The notes: generated from the sequence alone by a model not told the origin. Positions 1 through 7,769 are shown, numbered from the stretch's first letter. The stretch is DNA of 25,570 nucleotides from Bacteroidales bacterium UBA6229 (GCA_002440975.1 DJWN01000074.1:1-25570); one strand, 5' to 3'. Translations and numbers: made by a program.

Positions 1-327
1 AAATTTACAGGTAAATCAAACCGACTGATTTTAGAAAATTTTAAGTTGTTGATGCGTCAGAAAACTGAAGTGATCATCCGAATCCCTTTGATTGAGAATA
101 TTACAGATACAACGCAAAACCTGAAAGCCATCAGGGCAATTTTAAAAGGCACGAAAGCAATTCAGCGCATCGATCTATTGCCCTATCATCAAACGGCTTA
201 CAACAAATACAATCGGCTTGACTTAATTTACAGTTTGAAACAACTACCGAATTATCCAATTGAAAAACAACAACAAATCAAAACCTATTTCAATGATCTT
301 GCGCCAGTTGTAAGCATAGGTGCTTAA
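1..327 (+). CDS. Glycyl-radical enzyme activating protein (radical SAM), C-terminal part
   Basis: The reading frame is open from the first base, so the gene starts outside the window; an internal Met at base 46 is not the start. The visible 108 residues fit the C-terminal end of the PflA/HypE/YjjW activase family: the segment reading RIPLIENITDT resembles the family's R-x-P-L-I-P-x-x-N-D strand, and IDLLPYH followed by NKY matches the terminal L-L-P-Y-H…KY signature. The CxxxCxxC iron-sulfur motif would lie upstream and cannot be checked. The stop codon is 11 bp ahead of the glycyl radical enzyme start, so the pair is almost certainly co-transcribed and this protein installs the glycyl radical on its neighbour, using S-adenosylmethionine and a [4Fe-4S] cluster. 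By association it would be HypE-like; the assignment to HypE rather than another activase rests on the neighbour. Confidence 0.85.
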   Translation, partial: KFTGKSNRLILENFKLLMRQKTEVIIRIPLIENITDTTQNLKAIRAILKGTKAIQRIDLLPYHQTAYNKYNRLDLIYSLKQLPNYPIEKQQQIKTYFNDLAPVVSIGA

Positions 328-338
328 ATCCAAAACCC

Positions 339-2696
339 ATGAACAAACGCATTCAAAATCTTCGTCAACTCAGCCTGGATGCTGTTCCGGCAATATCTCC
401 CGAACGGGCCATGTTGATCACTGAATATTATCAGAAATTTGCTAAAAATCAGTCTTCTGTTGCAATCCAACGGGCAGAGGCTTTTCGCTATTTGTTGAAG
501 AATAAGAAGATTTATATCCACGAGCTGGAAATTATTATTGGAGAACGTGGGCCGGCTCCCAAAGCTACGCCAACCTATCCCGAAATCTCTTTGCACAGCC
601 TTGATGACTTGCGTATGCTGGATCAGCGCGAGAAAGTGAGTTTTAAAGTGGATAAAACAACTTTTGAAACGTATAAAAACAAAATTATTCCTTTTTGGAA
701 AGGCCGAACGCAGCGCGACAGACTTTTTGCTGCCATGTCCGAAAACTGGATCAAAGCGTATCATGCAGGTGTTTTTACAGAATTTCAGGAGCAGCGTGCA
801 CCAGGGCATACAGTGGCCGGAAAGCGCTTGTTTAGCATGGGCTTGCTCGATATAATTGAAGAAATCAAACAAGTAAAACAGGACAAATCTGCCAGTGGAA
901 TTGACCAGAACCTTTGGCAAGAACTGGAAGCCATGCAGCTTGTGGCTGAGGCTATGATTGCCTATGCCCAACGTCATGTTGAAGCACTGGAAACACAATT
1001 GCAACGAACCACTAATCGGACAAGAAGGGCTGAACTTAAAGAGATTATTGAGGTATGCAAACGGGTTCCGGCTCATGCTCCTCAAACTTTTCACGAGATG
1101 CTTCAACATTATTGGTTTATCCATGTGGGCATTATTTCGGAGCTTAATCCCTGGGACTCATTCAATCCAGGGAGATTGGATCAGCATCTCTGGCCTTTTT
1201 ATCAAAAAGAACTGGCTGCAGGTACTTTGAGTCATGATCGGGCAAAAGAGTTGCTTCAGGCCTTTTGGATCAAATTTAACAATCATCCTGCTCCACCAAA
1301 AGTGGGTGTTACGGCTTTGGAGAGCAATACATACACCGATTTTGCCCTGATTAATTTGGGAGGCTTGACAGAGAAAGGTTTTGATGCCGTAAATGATCTC
1401 AGCTATCTGATTTTGGATGTGATCGAAGAGATGCGTCTTCTGCAGCCCAGTTCGATGGTGCAAATCAGCAAGAAGAATCCTGATCGCTTTATGAAAAGGG
1501 CATTACAGATTGTGAAAACTGGTTTTGGGCAGCCTTCATTTTTTAATACAGATGCTATTATCCAGCAGTTGCTCAGGCAGGGGAAATCAATCGTAGATGC
1601 CCGTAATGGTGGAGCGAGTGGCTGTGTTGAAACGGGTGCTTTTGGAACGGAAGCCTATACGTTGTCAGGTTATTTTAATCTTACAAAGGTTTTGGAGCTG
1701 ACTATCTATGGTGGCTATGATCCGGAAAGCAGGCAACAGTTGGGGTCGAAAACCAATCCTCTTGAGCTTTGCGAAAGCTTTGAGGTATTCTACCAACAAT
1801 TTATCCGACAATTAGACTGGTTTGTTACCATCAAACTGGAAGGAAACCGTAAGATTGAAGCACTGTTTGCTAAATACATGCCAGTGCCTTTTTTATCTTT
1901 ATTTATTGAGGATTGTATTCAAAATGCCAAAGATTACAATGCCGGTGGTGCCCGCTACAATACGTCTTATATACAGGGTGTTGGTTTGGGAAGCATAACG
2001 GATAGCCTGGCTGCAATCAAGAAATGGGTTTTTGATCTTCGGCAGATTTCTCCGGAGCAGTTAGTCAAAGCAATCCGACATGATTTTGTTGGATTTGAAG
2101 AACTTAGGGCTAAACTGGTTTATGAAAGCTCAAAATGGGGCAACAATGACAATGAAGCTGATCAACAGGCACTTAGGGTTTTTGAGGATTTTTTTGCTCT
2201 GGTAGATGGCAAACCGAACCATCGAAACGGGTTTTTCAGGATTAATTTGCTTCCAACCACTTCGCATGTTTATTTTGGCAGTGTTACAGGTGCCATGCCC
2301 GATGGCAGATTGGCACATCAACCGTTCAGCGAAGGGATAAGTCCGGTGCAGGGTGCTGATGTAAATGGCCCGACAGCGGTGTTGCAATCAGCCGGAAAAC
2401 TAGATCATGTGCGCACTGGTGGCACCTTATTGAATCAAAAGTTTGCACCGGAATTTTTTAAAGACGAAGAAGCATTTCAAAAACTTATTCAATTAATTCG
2501 CACCTATTTCCGTTTCGACGGACATCATATTCAATTCAATGTGGTGGATGCTAAAACCTTGCGTGATGCACAAAAAAATCCGGAGCAATACCGCGATTTG
2601 ATTGTACGTGTGGCGGGTTACTCTGATTACTTCAATGATCTTGGAACAGATTTGCAAAATGAAATCATTGCCCGCACTGCTCATGCTGCTGGATAG
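339..2696 (+). CDS. hypD: Glycyl radical enzyme, probable trans-4-hydroxy-L-proline dehydratase (HypD-like)
   Basis: 785 residues, full length for the PFL-like glycyl radical family. The thiyl-radical cysteine is Cys429 in GASGCVETGAFG, followed by the general base Glu431; the glycyl radical site is Gly760 in RVAGYSDYF near the C-terminus. The GCVE motif rules out pyruvate formate-lyase (which has two adjacent cysteines) and groups it with dehydratases and lyases. The active-site residues I recall for Clostridioides difficile HypD (Asp278, Ser334, Phe340, Cys434, Glu436, Tyr450, Thr645, Gly765) all have the same residue here at a constant offset of five: Asp273, Ser329, Phe335, Cys429, Glu431, Tyr445, Thr640, Gly760. 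HypD removes water from trans-4-hydroxyproline to give pyrroline-5-carboxylate, which P5C reductase turns into proline. No proC-like gene is visible next to it. The activase is immediately upstream. Cytoplasmic, oxygen sensitive. Alternatives are other GCVE-type dehydratases of unknown substrate. Confidence 0.85.
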   Translation: MNKRIQNLRQLSLDAVPAISPERAMLITEYYQKFAKNQSSVAIQRAEAFRYLLKNKKIYIHELEIIIGERGPAPKATPTYPEISLHSLDDLRMLDQREKVSFKVDKTTFETYKNKIIPFWKGRTQRDRLFAAMSENWIKAYHAGVFTEFQEQRAPGHTVAGKRLFSMGLLDIIEEIKQVKQDKSASGIDQNLWQELEAMQLVAEAMIAYAQRHVEALETQLQRTTNRTRRAELKEIIEVCKRVPAHAPQTFHEMLQHYWFIHVGIISELNPWDSFNPGRLDQHLWPFYQKELAAGTLSHDRAKELLQAFWIKFNNHPAPPKVGVTALESNTYTDFALINLGGLTEKGFDAVNDLSYLILDVIEEMRLLQPSSMVQISKKNPDRFMKRALQIVKTGFGQPSFFNTDAIIQQLLRQGKSIVDARNGGASGCVETGAFGTEAYTLSGYFNLTKVLELTIYGGYDPESRQQLGSKTNPLELCESFEVFYQQFIRQLDWFVTIKLEGNRKIEALFAKYMPVPFLSLFIEDCIQNAKDYNAGGARYNTSYIQGVGLGSITDSLAAIKKWVFDLRQISPEQLVKAIRHDFVGFEELRAKLVYESSKWGNNDNEADQQALRVFEDFFALVDGKPNHRNGFFRINLLPTTSHVYFGSVTGAMPDGRLAHQPFSEGISPVQGADVNGPTAVLQSAGKLDHVRTGGTLLNQKFAPEFFKDEEAFQKLIQLIRTYFRFDGHHIQFNVVDAKTLRDAQKNPEQYRDLIVRVAGYSDYFNDLGTDLQNEIIARTAHAAG

Positions 2697-2891
2697 GAAA
2701 TCAAAAACCGCTACACTGAACAAACTTGAGCTTTAGATTTGCAAACTGCTGATAAAATGGTTAAAGCATAACCCGTTGATATTTAAAATAAAGCTTTTCG
2801 GGGATGGCTTCCGGGGAGAACAAATATTGTTTTCGAACTGATTTTTATGAATTTGTTGCTTTAAGAACTAGGTTTAACACATTGAAATACT

Positions 2892-2903
2892 GGTATATAT
2901 ACC
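2892..2903. repeat. Perfect 12-bp palindrome GGTATATATACC
   Basis: The 12 bases equal their own reverse complement. The site lies about 100 bp upstream of the rpoN promoter and could be an operator for a dimeric regulator. In an AT-rich intergenic region chance is a real alternative, because the central eight bases are simple TA alternation. Confidence 0.3.
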
Positions 2904-2978
2904 GTTTTCGCTAGCTGTAAATTTTGAGTTCTTCATGATAAAAGCAAAAATTCACAAATAATCAATATGGATTAATAA

Positions 2979-3008
2979 GTGGCAATTTTTATTTTTGTCT
3001 TACTTTCG
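2979..3008 (+). promoter_or_regulatory. Probable rpoN promoter
   Basis: TACTTTCG at 3001-3008 matches five of the six conserved bases of the Bacteroidota -7 element TAnnTTTG. GTG at 2979-2981 sits 19 nt upstream where TTG is expected (two of three). A transcript would start near 3013-3016, leaving a leader of about 48 nt that begins almost directly with the stem-loop at 3019. Confidence 0.5.
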
Positions 3009-3018
3009 CAAAAGAATA

Positions 3019-3046
3019 GCAGTGTGCTTCGAGGCGAAGCAACTGC
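3019..3046 (+). promoter_or_regulatory. Stem-loop in the rpoN leader
   Basis: GCAGT (3019-3023) pairs with ACTGC (3042-3046) and TGCTTCG (3025-3031) with CGAAGCA (3035-3041), giving 12 base pairs with a single bulged G at 3024 and a three-base loop. It starts a few bases after the predicted transcription start and ends 15 bases before the rpoN ATG. It is not followed by a T-run, so it is not a conventional terminator. It may stabilise the 5' end of the mRNA, limit ribosome access, or act as a DNA operator. Confidence 0.6.
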
Positions 3047-3061
3047 CATGAACCAAATATT

Positions 3062-4540
3062 ATGTTAAACCAGCGGTTACAACAAAAATTACTTCAGAAG
3101 CTTTCGCCTCAGCAAATTTTGCTGATGAAGCTTTTGCAGATTCCCTCTGTAGCACTGGAGCAACGTATCAAGCAGGAAATTGAAGAGAATCCCGCACTCG
3201 AGATAGAGGAGGGCGAACAGGAGCACGAAGATACGCTTGATGACTTTGAGGATGACACTGCCGAAGATTTTGAGGCCGAAGAAGAGTATGACTCAACTGA
3301 TGATGAGTTTGATTTTGATGATTACCTGGATTATGATGATATCGCGAGTTACAAATTAGCGGCCAATAATTCCAGCCCGGATGACGACCGTTATGAAATG
3401 CCTTTTTCGAGTCACCAAAGTTTTCAGGATTTTTTACTTCAACAGCTTGGATATCGTAAACTGGATGAGCGGGAGCATATAATTGGAGAGTATATTATTG
3501 GTAATCTGGATGATGCAGGATATTTGAATCGTCCTCTGGATGCTTTGGCTGATGATTTACTTTTTGCGCTCAACATCAAAACGAACAGAAAGGAATTGCT
3601 GGAAGTTTTGAAGGTAATACAGGATTTTGATCCTCCGGGTGTTGGCGCACGAAATTTGCAGGAATGCCTGCTCATACAACTCTTTCGCCTGCAGGAGGAA
3701 GAACCTGACAAGGAGTTTAGGTTGGCTATCATGATAGTTGACCGATTTTTTAATGAATTTACGAAGAAGCATTACGATAAAATTCTGAAAAGAGCCGAAA
3801 TCAGTGAAGATGAATTAAAAGATGCTTTGAATGAAATTTTGAAGCTGAATCCCAAACCGGGCAATTCGATGAGTGATGCCGGACGCACCAGTCAATATGT
3901 GATGCCGGATTTCATTATTTTTAATAACGACGGCCAACTTGAGCTGTCCCTGAGCAGCCGCAATACGCCAGAACTAAGGGTTAGCAAGGCTTATGCCGAA
4001 ATGCTCGAAACCTATTCCGAAAATAAAAAAAGTAAAAGCAATAAAGATGCTGTGGTTTTTGTAAAGCAGAAAATAGATTCGGCAAGATGGTTTATTGATG
4101 CCATCAAACAGCGACAAAACACGCTTTATCTGACCATGCATGCAATCATGAATTATCAGTATGAATATTTTCTTACGGGTGATGAGACCAAGCTCAAACC
4201 GATGATACTGAAAGATATAGCGGAGATCGTAAACCTGGATATTTCTACAATTTCGCGAGTTGCCAATTCCAAATATGTTCAAACGCCTTTTGGAACTTTT
4301 CTGTTGAAGAGTTTTTTCAGCGAATCAATGCAAAATGATGAAGGTGAGGAGGTTTCAACTCGGGAGATTAAGAAAATTCTTAGTGATTGTATCGATGCAG
4401 AAAACAAGTCGAAACCAGTTACGGATGAGCAACTTACAACGATTCTTAAGGAGAAGGGTTACAATATTGCACGCCGCACTGTTGCCAAATACCGCGAACA
4501 ACTGAATATTCCGGTTGCCCGCCTGCGCAAAGAATTATAA
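3062..4540 (+). CDS. rpoN: RNA polymerase sigma-54 factor RpoN
   Basis: 492 residues (E. coli RpoN has 477). Region I at residues 1-45 is the Gln/Leu-rich activator-interaction segment, starting MLNQRLQQKLLQKLSPQQ and ending in ENPALEIEE. Residues ~46-97 form a very acidic region II. The core-binding domain follows, then the helix-turn-helix that reads the -12 element (from about residue 383, LKDIAEIVNLDISTISR, then the conserved TPFGTFLLKSFF). The RpoN box ARRTVAKYRE at 470-479 recognises the -24 element. All hallmark parts are present, so the protein should be functional; it needs AAA+ enhancer-binding proteins for open-complex formation, and none is in the window. The ATG at 3062 matches the family N-terminus; the nearby ATG at 3048 is out of frame. 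Confidence 0.97.
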   Translation: MLNQRLQQKLLQKLSPQQILLMKLLQIPSVALEQRIKQEIEENPALEIEEGEQEHEDTLDDFEDDTAEDFEAEEEYDSTDDEFDFDDYLDYDDIASYKLAANNSSPDDDRYEMPFSSHQSFQDFLLQQLGYRKLDEREHIIGEYIIGNLDDAGYLNRPLDALADDLLFALNIKTNRKELLEVLKVIQDFDPPGVGARNLQECLLIQLFRLQEEEPDKEFRLAIMIVDRFFNEFTKKHYDKILKRAEISEDELKDALNEILKLNPKPGNSMSDAGRTSQYVMPDFIIFNNDGQLELSLSSRNTPELRVSKAYAEMLETYSENKKSKSNKDAVVFVKQKIDSARWFIDAIKQRQNTLYLTMHAIMNYQYEYFLTGDETKLKPMILKDIAEIVNLDISTISRVANSKYVQTPFGTFLLKSFFSESMQNDEGEEVSTREIKKILSDCIDAENKSKPVTDEQLTTILKEKGYNIARRTVAKYREQLNIPVARLRKEL

Positions 4541-4551
4541 TACTGCTTTCA

Positions 4552-5172
4552 ATGGTTGAAAAGCAAATCGCTAAGATACTTTCAGTTTTATTTCATCCTT
4601 TACTTATTCCTGTTTGGGCTTATTTTGCATTGATTTGGCAGGCCGATCTTATCATACTTCGCATACCCTATGCCATGATCTGGAAACTTGCCGGCCTGAT
4701 TTTTATGACCACTTTTCTTTTTCCATTATCGATCATCTATTTGATGTTAAGATTCAGGCTCATCAGCAGCTTACAAATGCCATCACGACAGGAACGTATC
4801 GCTCCCTTACTGATAACGGCAGTATTTTTCTACCTCACGTATTACCTTTTGAAACACTTACAAATTGCACCGGTTTTGTATGTTTATATGCTGGGAGCTA
4901 CTTTGCTGGCTATCATTGCTTCAGCCATAAGCTTGTGGTGGAAAATTAGTCTGCACATGCTAGGGCTGGGAGCAATTACTGGCGCCTTTGCAGGCTTGGC
5001 ATTGCTTTCGCCCGAAAGCTTTCACCTGCTGTTTATTTTGTCGGTTTTAATCAGTGGACTTATCGGTACTTCACGCCTTATATTGCTGGCACATAAGCCA
5101 ATGGAAGTTTATGTGGGATTTTTCACAGGATTTCTGATGATGCTAAATATCTTCCTGTGGATAGGAAACTAA
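4552..5172 (+). CDS. Integral membrane protein, PAP2-phosphatase-like
   Basis: 206 residues, strongly hydrophobic, with six or seven predicted membrane segments. Pieces recall the PAP2 (type 2 phosphatidic acid phosphatase) signature: a C3-like motif at 174-185 (S174, R175, H181, then E185 where the family has Asp), a histidine at 135 in KISLHM at the C2 position, and an Arg-containing C1-like stretch at 79-85 ending in Pro85. The C2 PSGH sequence itself is missing. Bacteroidota carry many such truncated PAP2-related proteins next to housekeeping genes, often without experimental function. If active it would remove phosphate from a lipid such as phosphatidate or undecaprenyl pyrophosphate. 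It begins 11 bp after the rpoN stop and is probably co-transcribed with it. The family call is moderate; the membrane nature is certain. Confidence 0.6.
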   Translation: MVEKQIAKILSVLFHPLLIPVWAYFALIWQADLIILRIPYAMIWKLAGLIFMTTFLFPLSIIYLMLRFRLISSLQMPSRQERIAPLLITAVFFYLTYYLLKHLQIAPVLYVYMLGATLLAIIASAISLWWKISLHMLGLGAITGAFAGLALLSPESFHLLFILSVLISGLIGTSRLILLAHKPMEVYVGFFTGFLMMLNIFLWIGN

Positions 5173-5206
5173 AAGAGTTAAGGCAATAAAAAAAAATTCC
5201 GTCTTT

Positions 5207-5866
5207 TTAGAAAGGAGCTATTGTTAAACCCACAGAAAGTGGATAAAACTCAGGGCCTAAATCGCGTTGGAAAACCCTGGCCGGTTGATAATAGGCAAAC
5301 AGATTGATCCATTTATAGCCCACCCGGAAAGTTGGTCCAAAAGTGTATTTTTCAAGGGAGTTGATGCGTTTTTCTTTGGCGTAAACACGTGGGCCGGTTG
5401 CTGTGATATCACCAATATATTTTGTTTTACTCCCAATGGCCACCCCTAGTTTGAAACCGATACCAACTTTCCAGGTGTTATTGAAGCGAAAGCGAAACTC
5501 GGCCGGAAAATCCAGATAGACCAAATTAATCTTACTTTTTTTGTAATTATTGCTTATTGGCACAAATTGAATTGTATCAGCGTTTAAATCAGCAATTTGC
5601 GTGTTGGAATAGAAGTTTTGTGAGCGGATCCCGGCTCCCAGCGAAAAGGTATGAGCACTTTTCCCAAGCGCGAAATTATAAGTTCCAAATACATTAAAGC
5701 CCTGATTGATGGTGCGGGCATTATAATTGGCCGGAGTTTTGGTTAAGACATCGGTATAAATATCGAAGCCAATTGTAAATTTTTTACTGGTTTTATCTGT
5801 AATGATCTGAGCCTGAGTAGCCGTGGCTAAAACCACGAAGATCAGTAAAATTCCAAGTTTTTTCAT
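5207..5866 (-). CDS. Small outer-membrane beta-barrel protein
   Basis: 219 residues. A signal peptide is clear at 1-19 (MKKLGILLIFVVLATATQA, cleavage before Q20). The rest alternates hydrophobic and polar residues with many aromatic strand ends (for example FGTYNFALG, LVYLDFPAEFRFRF, WKVGIGFKLGVAIG) and closes on a C-terminal Phe, as in OmpA/PorT-like eight-to-ten-strand barrels of Bacteroidota. No catalytic motif or ligand motif is visible. It is a monocistronic gene facing the rpoN-PAP2 unit across a 34-bp convergent gap. A -7 element sits 45 bp upstream of the start. Possible roles include a structural barrel or a small porin; the substrate is unknown. Confidence 0.75.
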   Translation of the reverse strand: MKKLGILLIFVVLATATQAQIITDKTSKKFTIGFDIYTDVLTKTPANYNARTINQGFNVFGTYNFALGKSAHTFSLGAGIRSQNFYSNTQIADLNADTIQFVPISNNYKKSKINLVYLDFPAEFRFRFNNTWKVGIGFKLGVAIGSKTKYIGDITATGPRVYAKEKRINSLEKYTFGPTFRVGYKWINLFAYYQPARVFQRDLGPEFYPLSVGLTIAPF

Positions 5867-5910
5867 TTTTTGTTATTTATTTTTACGGCTATTTTGGCTG
5901 TATAAAGTTG

Positions 5911-5918
5911 CAAAGGTA
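5911..5918 (-). promoter_or_regulatory. -7 promoter element for the outer-membrane barrel gene
   Basis: On the minus strand this reads TACCTTTG, a full match to TAnnTTTG. It would start a transcript near 5905, about 39 nt before the ATG at 5866. The -33 TTG is only a partial match. The same extended string (plus strand CAAAGGTATGA) occurs again upstream of the PfkB kinase gene at 17367. Confidence 0.5.
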
Positions 5919-5940
5919 TGAATTTGCATGTGAGCTGTAC

Positions 5941-5959
5941 ATATTATTCTGTATAATAT
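5941..5959. repeat. AT-only inverted repeat after the tlpA-like gene
   Basis: ATATTAT (5941-5947) and ATAATAT (5953-5959) form a perfect 7-bp inverted repeat around TCTGT. It lies just downstream of the thioredoxin stop on the minus strand. A stem of A-T pairs only is weak as a terminator; a DNA-binding site for the barrel gene promoter is equally possible. Confidence 0.25.
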
Positions 5960-5963
5960 TGAA

Positions 5964-6569
5964 TTACTGCATCATTTCGTCCAGAAGTTGACGCATTTTT
6001 TTGCTGTTCCATTTGGCTGCCCCGGTTTTTCGAATCACAATTTTTTGTTCAGGGCTGATAACGAAAGTGGTAGGTATGCTTTGTGTGGCAAACTCTTGCG
6101 GCACCCCTGACTGGTGGTAGTAAACAGGCAGCGTAAAAGCTTTTTTCTGCATAAAGGCATTTACTTTTTCGGGCGATTCGTCAGTAACAAGTAAAAAAGC
6201 AACACGATCGCCATAATGGTCATATAAATCTTGAATATCAGGCATTTCGGCAATACAAGGCGGACACCAGGTAGCCCAGAAGTTTAAGAAAATTGGCCTG
6301 TCCTGAAAATCTGAGAGACTAAATACTGCCCCATCTTGATTGGCGAACGACCATTTTAGGGACGCATTACTTACGCTTAACTGCTTGTCTTCGTCCAGAG
6401 TGCCCGGACTCATTGCTGTAAGGCCCGATACAAAAGCACTTATTTCTTTTCTGCTGGCAGGAATAAGTAAGCCAATGATGAGCAGGATAAAAACCAGATC
6501 GCTGATTTTTGAAAACCAGGTTTTTCTCTCCCAATACTTTTTCCACCGCATTTTTAGATATGATTTCAT
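5964..6569 (-). CDS. Membrane-anchored TlpA-like thiol-disulfide oxidoreductase
   Basis: 201 residues. A basic N-terminus (1-22) precedes one membrane helix (about 23-37, SDLVFILLIIGLLIP), placing the rest in the periplasm. The thioredoxin-fold domain covers about 70-200: the active-site motif WCPPC has Cys102 and Cys105, and the cis-proline is Pro166 in SIPTTFVI. The FLNFWATWCPPC context is that of the AhpC/TSA-TlpA-ResA group, which usually reduces disulfides in apocytochromes c or outer-membrane proteins. No cytochrome c maturation gene is adjacent, so the substrate is open. The gene starts 15 bp after the stop of the upstream coiled-coil gene, and the two form a likely operon. Confidence 0.9.
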   Translation of the reverse strand: MKSYLKMRWKKYWERKTWFSKISDLVFILLIIGLLIPASRKEISAFVSGLTAMSPGTLDEDKQLSVSNASLKWSFANQDGAVFSLSDFQDRPIFLNFWATWCPPCIAEMPDIQDLYDHYGDRVAFLLVTDESPEKVNAFMQKKAFTLPVYYHQSGVPQEFATQSIPTTFVISPEQKIVIRKTGAAKWNSKKMRQLLDEMMQ

Positions 6570-6584
6570 CCGTTTAGTCCAGCC

Positions 6585-7034
6585 TTAATCGTTTGATTTC
6601 TTTAATAAATCGCTTAACCTGGCACGTTCATCCAGCAATCTGTCTATTTCTTCATTTTTAAGGCCTGGCCTGCTCAGCATGGCATCGATATGTGCGATTT
6701 GTTCGATCCGATCGCCTTTTTCCACAGGTATTGTTTGTCTCGAAATCGGGATTTCGTCCTGTTCTGCTTCCCGAAGGAATTCATCTTCGCCCAGTTCCTC
6801 TTTCATCTGTTTGATAAACATACGCAACATCTGACGCATGGGTTCATTTACAGGGCCCATCATCTGCATCGAAATTTGGTCTTTCATGCTTTCGTAATTG
6901 CGCAAAAAAAGTTTCAGCTGCTCGAATTGCGCTTTATCAATGCCCGGCATGTTTTCTTCTGGATAACGCTCCATCAGCTTGTTAAATAAACGAAAAAGCT
7001 CTTCGATATCTTTTTTGAATTCATCATTTTCCAT
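6585..7034 (-). CDS. Hypothetical coiled-coil protein
   Basis: 149 residues, highly charged, with no signal peptide or membrane helix, so probably cytoplasmic. It is almost entirely predicted helix: two Met-rich amphipathic stretches (about 50-80, with QISMQMM and MRQMLRMFIKQM) and a C-terminal helix (about 125-147, EEIDRLLDERARLSDLL). I do not recognise the family. It is the first gene of a two-gene unit with the TlpA-like protein 15 bp downstream; this pairing is the only functional hint. On the minus strand TATTTTTG (7039-7046) matches the -7 element but lies within a few bases of the ATG, so transcription would be nearly leaderless if it is used. Confidence 0.7.
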   Translation of the reverse strand: MENDEFKKDIEELFRLFNKLMERYPEENMPGIDKAQFEQLKLFLRNYESMKDQISMQMMGPVNEPMRQMLRMFIKQMKEELGEDEFLREAEQDEIPISRQTIPVEKGDRIEQIAHIDAMLSRPGLKNEEIDRLLDERARLSDLLKKSND

Positions 7035-7156
7035 AGCACAAAAATAATCATTTTACGTCGAATCGTTTCTATTAGAACAACTAGCTTGCCAAAATGTTAC
7101 AAATGGTTTTTGGAATTTACAGAAGTGCAAAAGGTTTAATTTCAGCTGTCAGGCTG

Positions 7157-7765
7157 TCATAGTTTTTCGAATCGATATCCTTTGCCGTGGTAATAGCTGA
7201 GTACTTCGGGCAAAGCTGCTAGCATATTTCGGGCCGATTTTTCCGAGTCGTGAAATACGATGATGACCCCATCTTCAGCGTGTTCGATCACATAATTCAG
7301 ACATTGCTCAGGGGTGGTTTCTGCGTCAAAATCATAGCTCAGCACCGACCACATCACAATTTTATATTCTTTTTTTAATGCCTGGATTTGAGAAGGTGTA
7401 ATGCGTCCGTAGGGTGGTCTTAACAGATCCGAATCAACCAAATTACGACATTCATTCACGTTTTCGTAATAAAGCTTCAGATTGGTTTTCCAGCCATTGA
7501 GGTGGTTCATGGTATGATTGCCGGTGCGATGGCCTCTGTTTAAAATTTCTGCATAGGTTTGCGGAAATCGCGCTACGTTTTCGCCCACGCAAAAAAATGT
7601 TGCTTTTGCCTGATATTGATCAAGCAGATCAAGCACCTTAGGTGTTATTTTCGGATGAGGCCCATCATCAAAAGTGAGGTAAAGCGTTTGGTTTCCGGCA
7701 GGCATCTGCCAGAGTAGCGATGGATAGAAAATTCGCAAAAATATCGGAACCGTAACAGCCTTCAT
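7157..7765 (-). CDS. Polysaccharide deacetylase (NodB/CE4 family)
   Basis: 202 residues, one NodB domain. Motif 1 TFDDGP gives the catalytic base Asp33 and metal ligand Asp34; motif 2 is NHTMNH with the metal ligands His84 and His88; motif 3 is RPPYGR (Arg116-Arg121); motif 4 is the WSVLSYDFD segment; motif 5 contains His172 in VIIVFHDS. All metal and catalytic residues are present, so it should be an active metal-dependent N- or O-deacetylase, typically on peptidoglycan N-acetylglucosamine/N-acetylmuramic acid or an exopolysaccharide. There is no standard signal peptide; the N-terminus (FLRIFYPSLLWQMP) is typical for short Bacteroidota members. Monocistronic, divergent from gpmA. It is a useful intact reference for the two degenerate NodB-like domains at 17432-21373 and 22380-25130. 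Confidence 0.93.
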   Translation of the reverse strand: MKAVTVPIFLRIFYPSLLWQMPAGNQTLYLTFDDGPHPKITPKVLDLLDQYQAKATFFCVGENVARFPQTYAEILNRGHRTGNHTMNHLNGWKTNLKLYYENVNECRNLVDSDLLRPPYGRITPSQIQALKKEYKIVMWSVLSYDFDAETTPEQCLNYVIEHAEDGVIIVFHDSEKSARNMLAALPEVLSYYHGKGYRFEKL

Positions 7766-7769
7766 GCCA

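Larger units (their letters stand above)
2697..3061. other. Intergenic region between hypD-like gene and rpoN
   Basis: 365 bp without a convincing gene on either strand. It is AT-rich and holds, from left to right: no clear terminator after the hypD-like gene; two CGGGGA copies near 2799 and 2812; a perfect 12-bp palindrome at 2892-2903; a Bacteroidota-type promoter at 2979-3008; and a stem-loop at 3019-3046 (the last three are listed separately). The length and content suggest that rpoN is transcribed from its own promoter. Confidence 0.6.

Noticed and set aside
324..1124. 266-codon open frame antisense to the hypD-like gene
   Set aside because: The translation is rich in Phe, Cys, His and Leu without any domain, and it lies fully opposite a well-supported glycyl radical enzyme; it is a shadow of that gene's codon use.
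339..2696. Pyruvate formate-lyase or choline TMA-lyase for the glycyl radical enzyme
   Set aside because: There is no Cys-Cys pair as in PFL, and the active-site residues agree with HypD at a constant offset; choline lyase has a longer N-terminal part.
5173..5206. A-run/T-run between convergent genes as a terminator
   Set aside because: The run of A (near 5190) and the T-run (near 5206) can pair, but no GC-rich stem links them, so I do not list it as a terminator.
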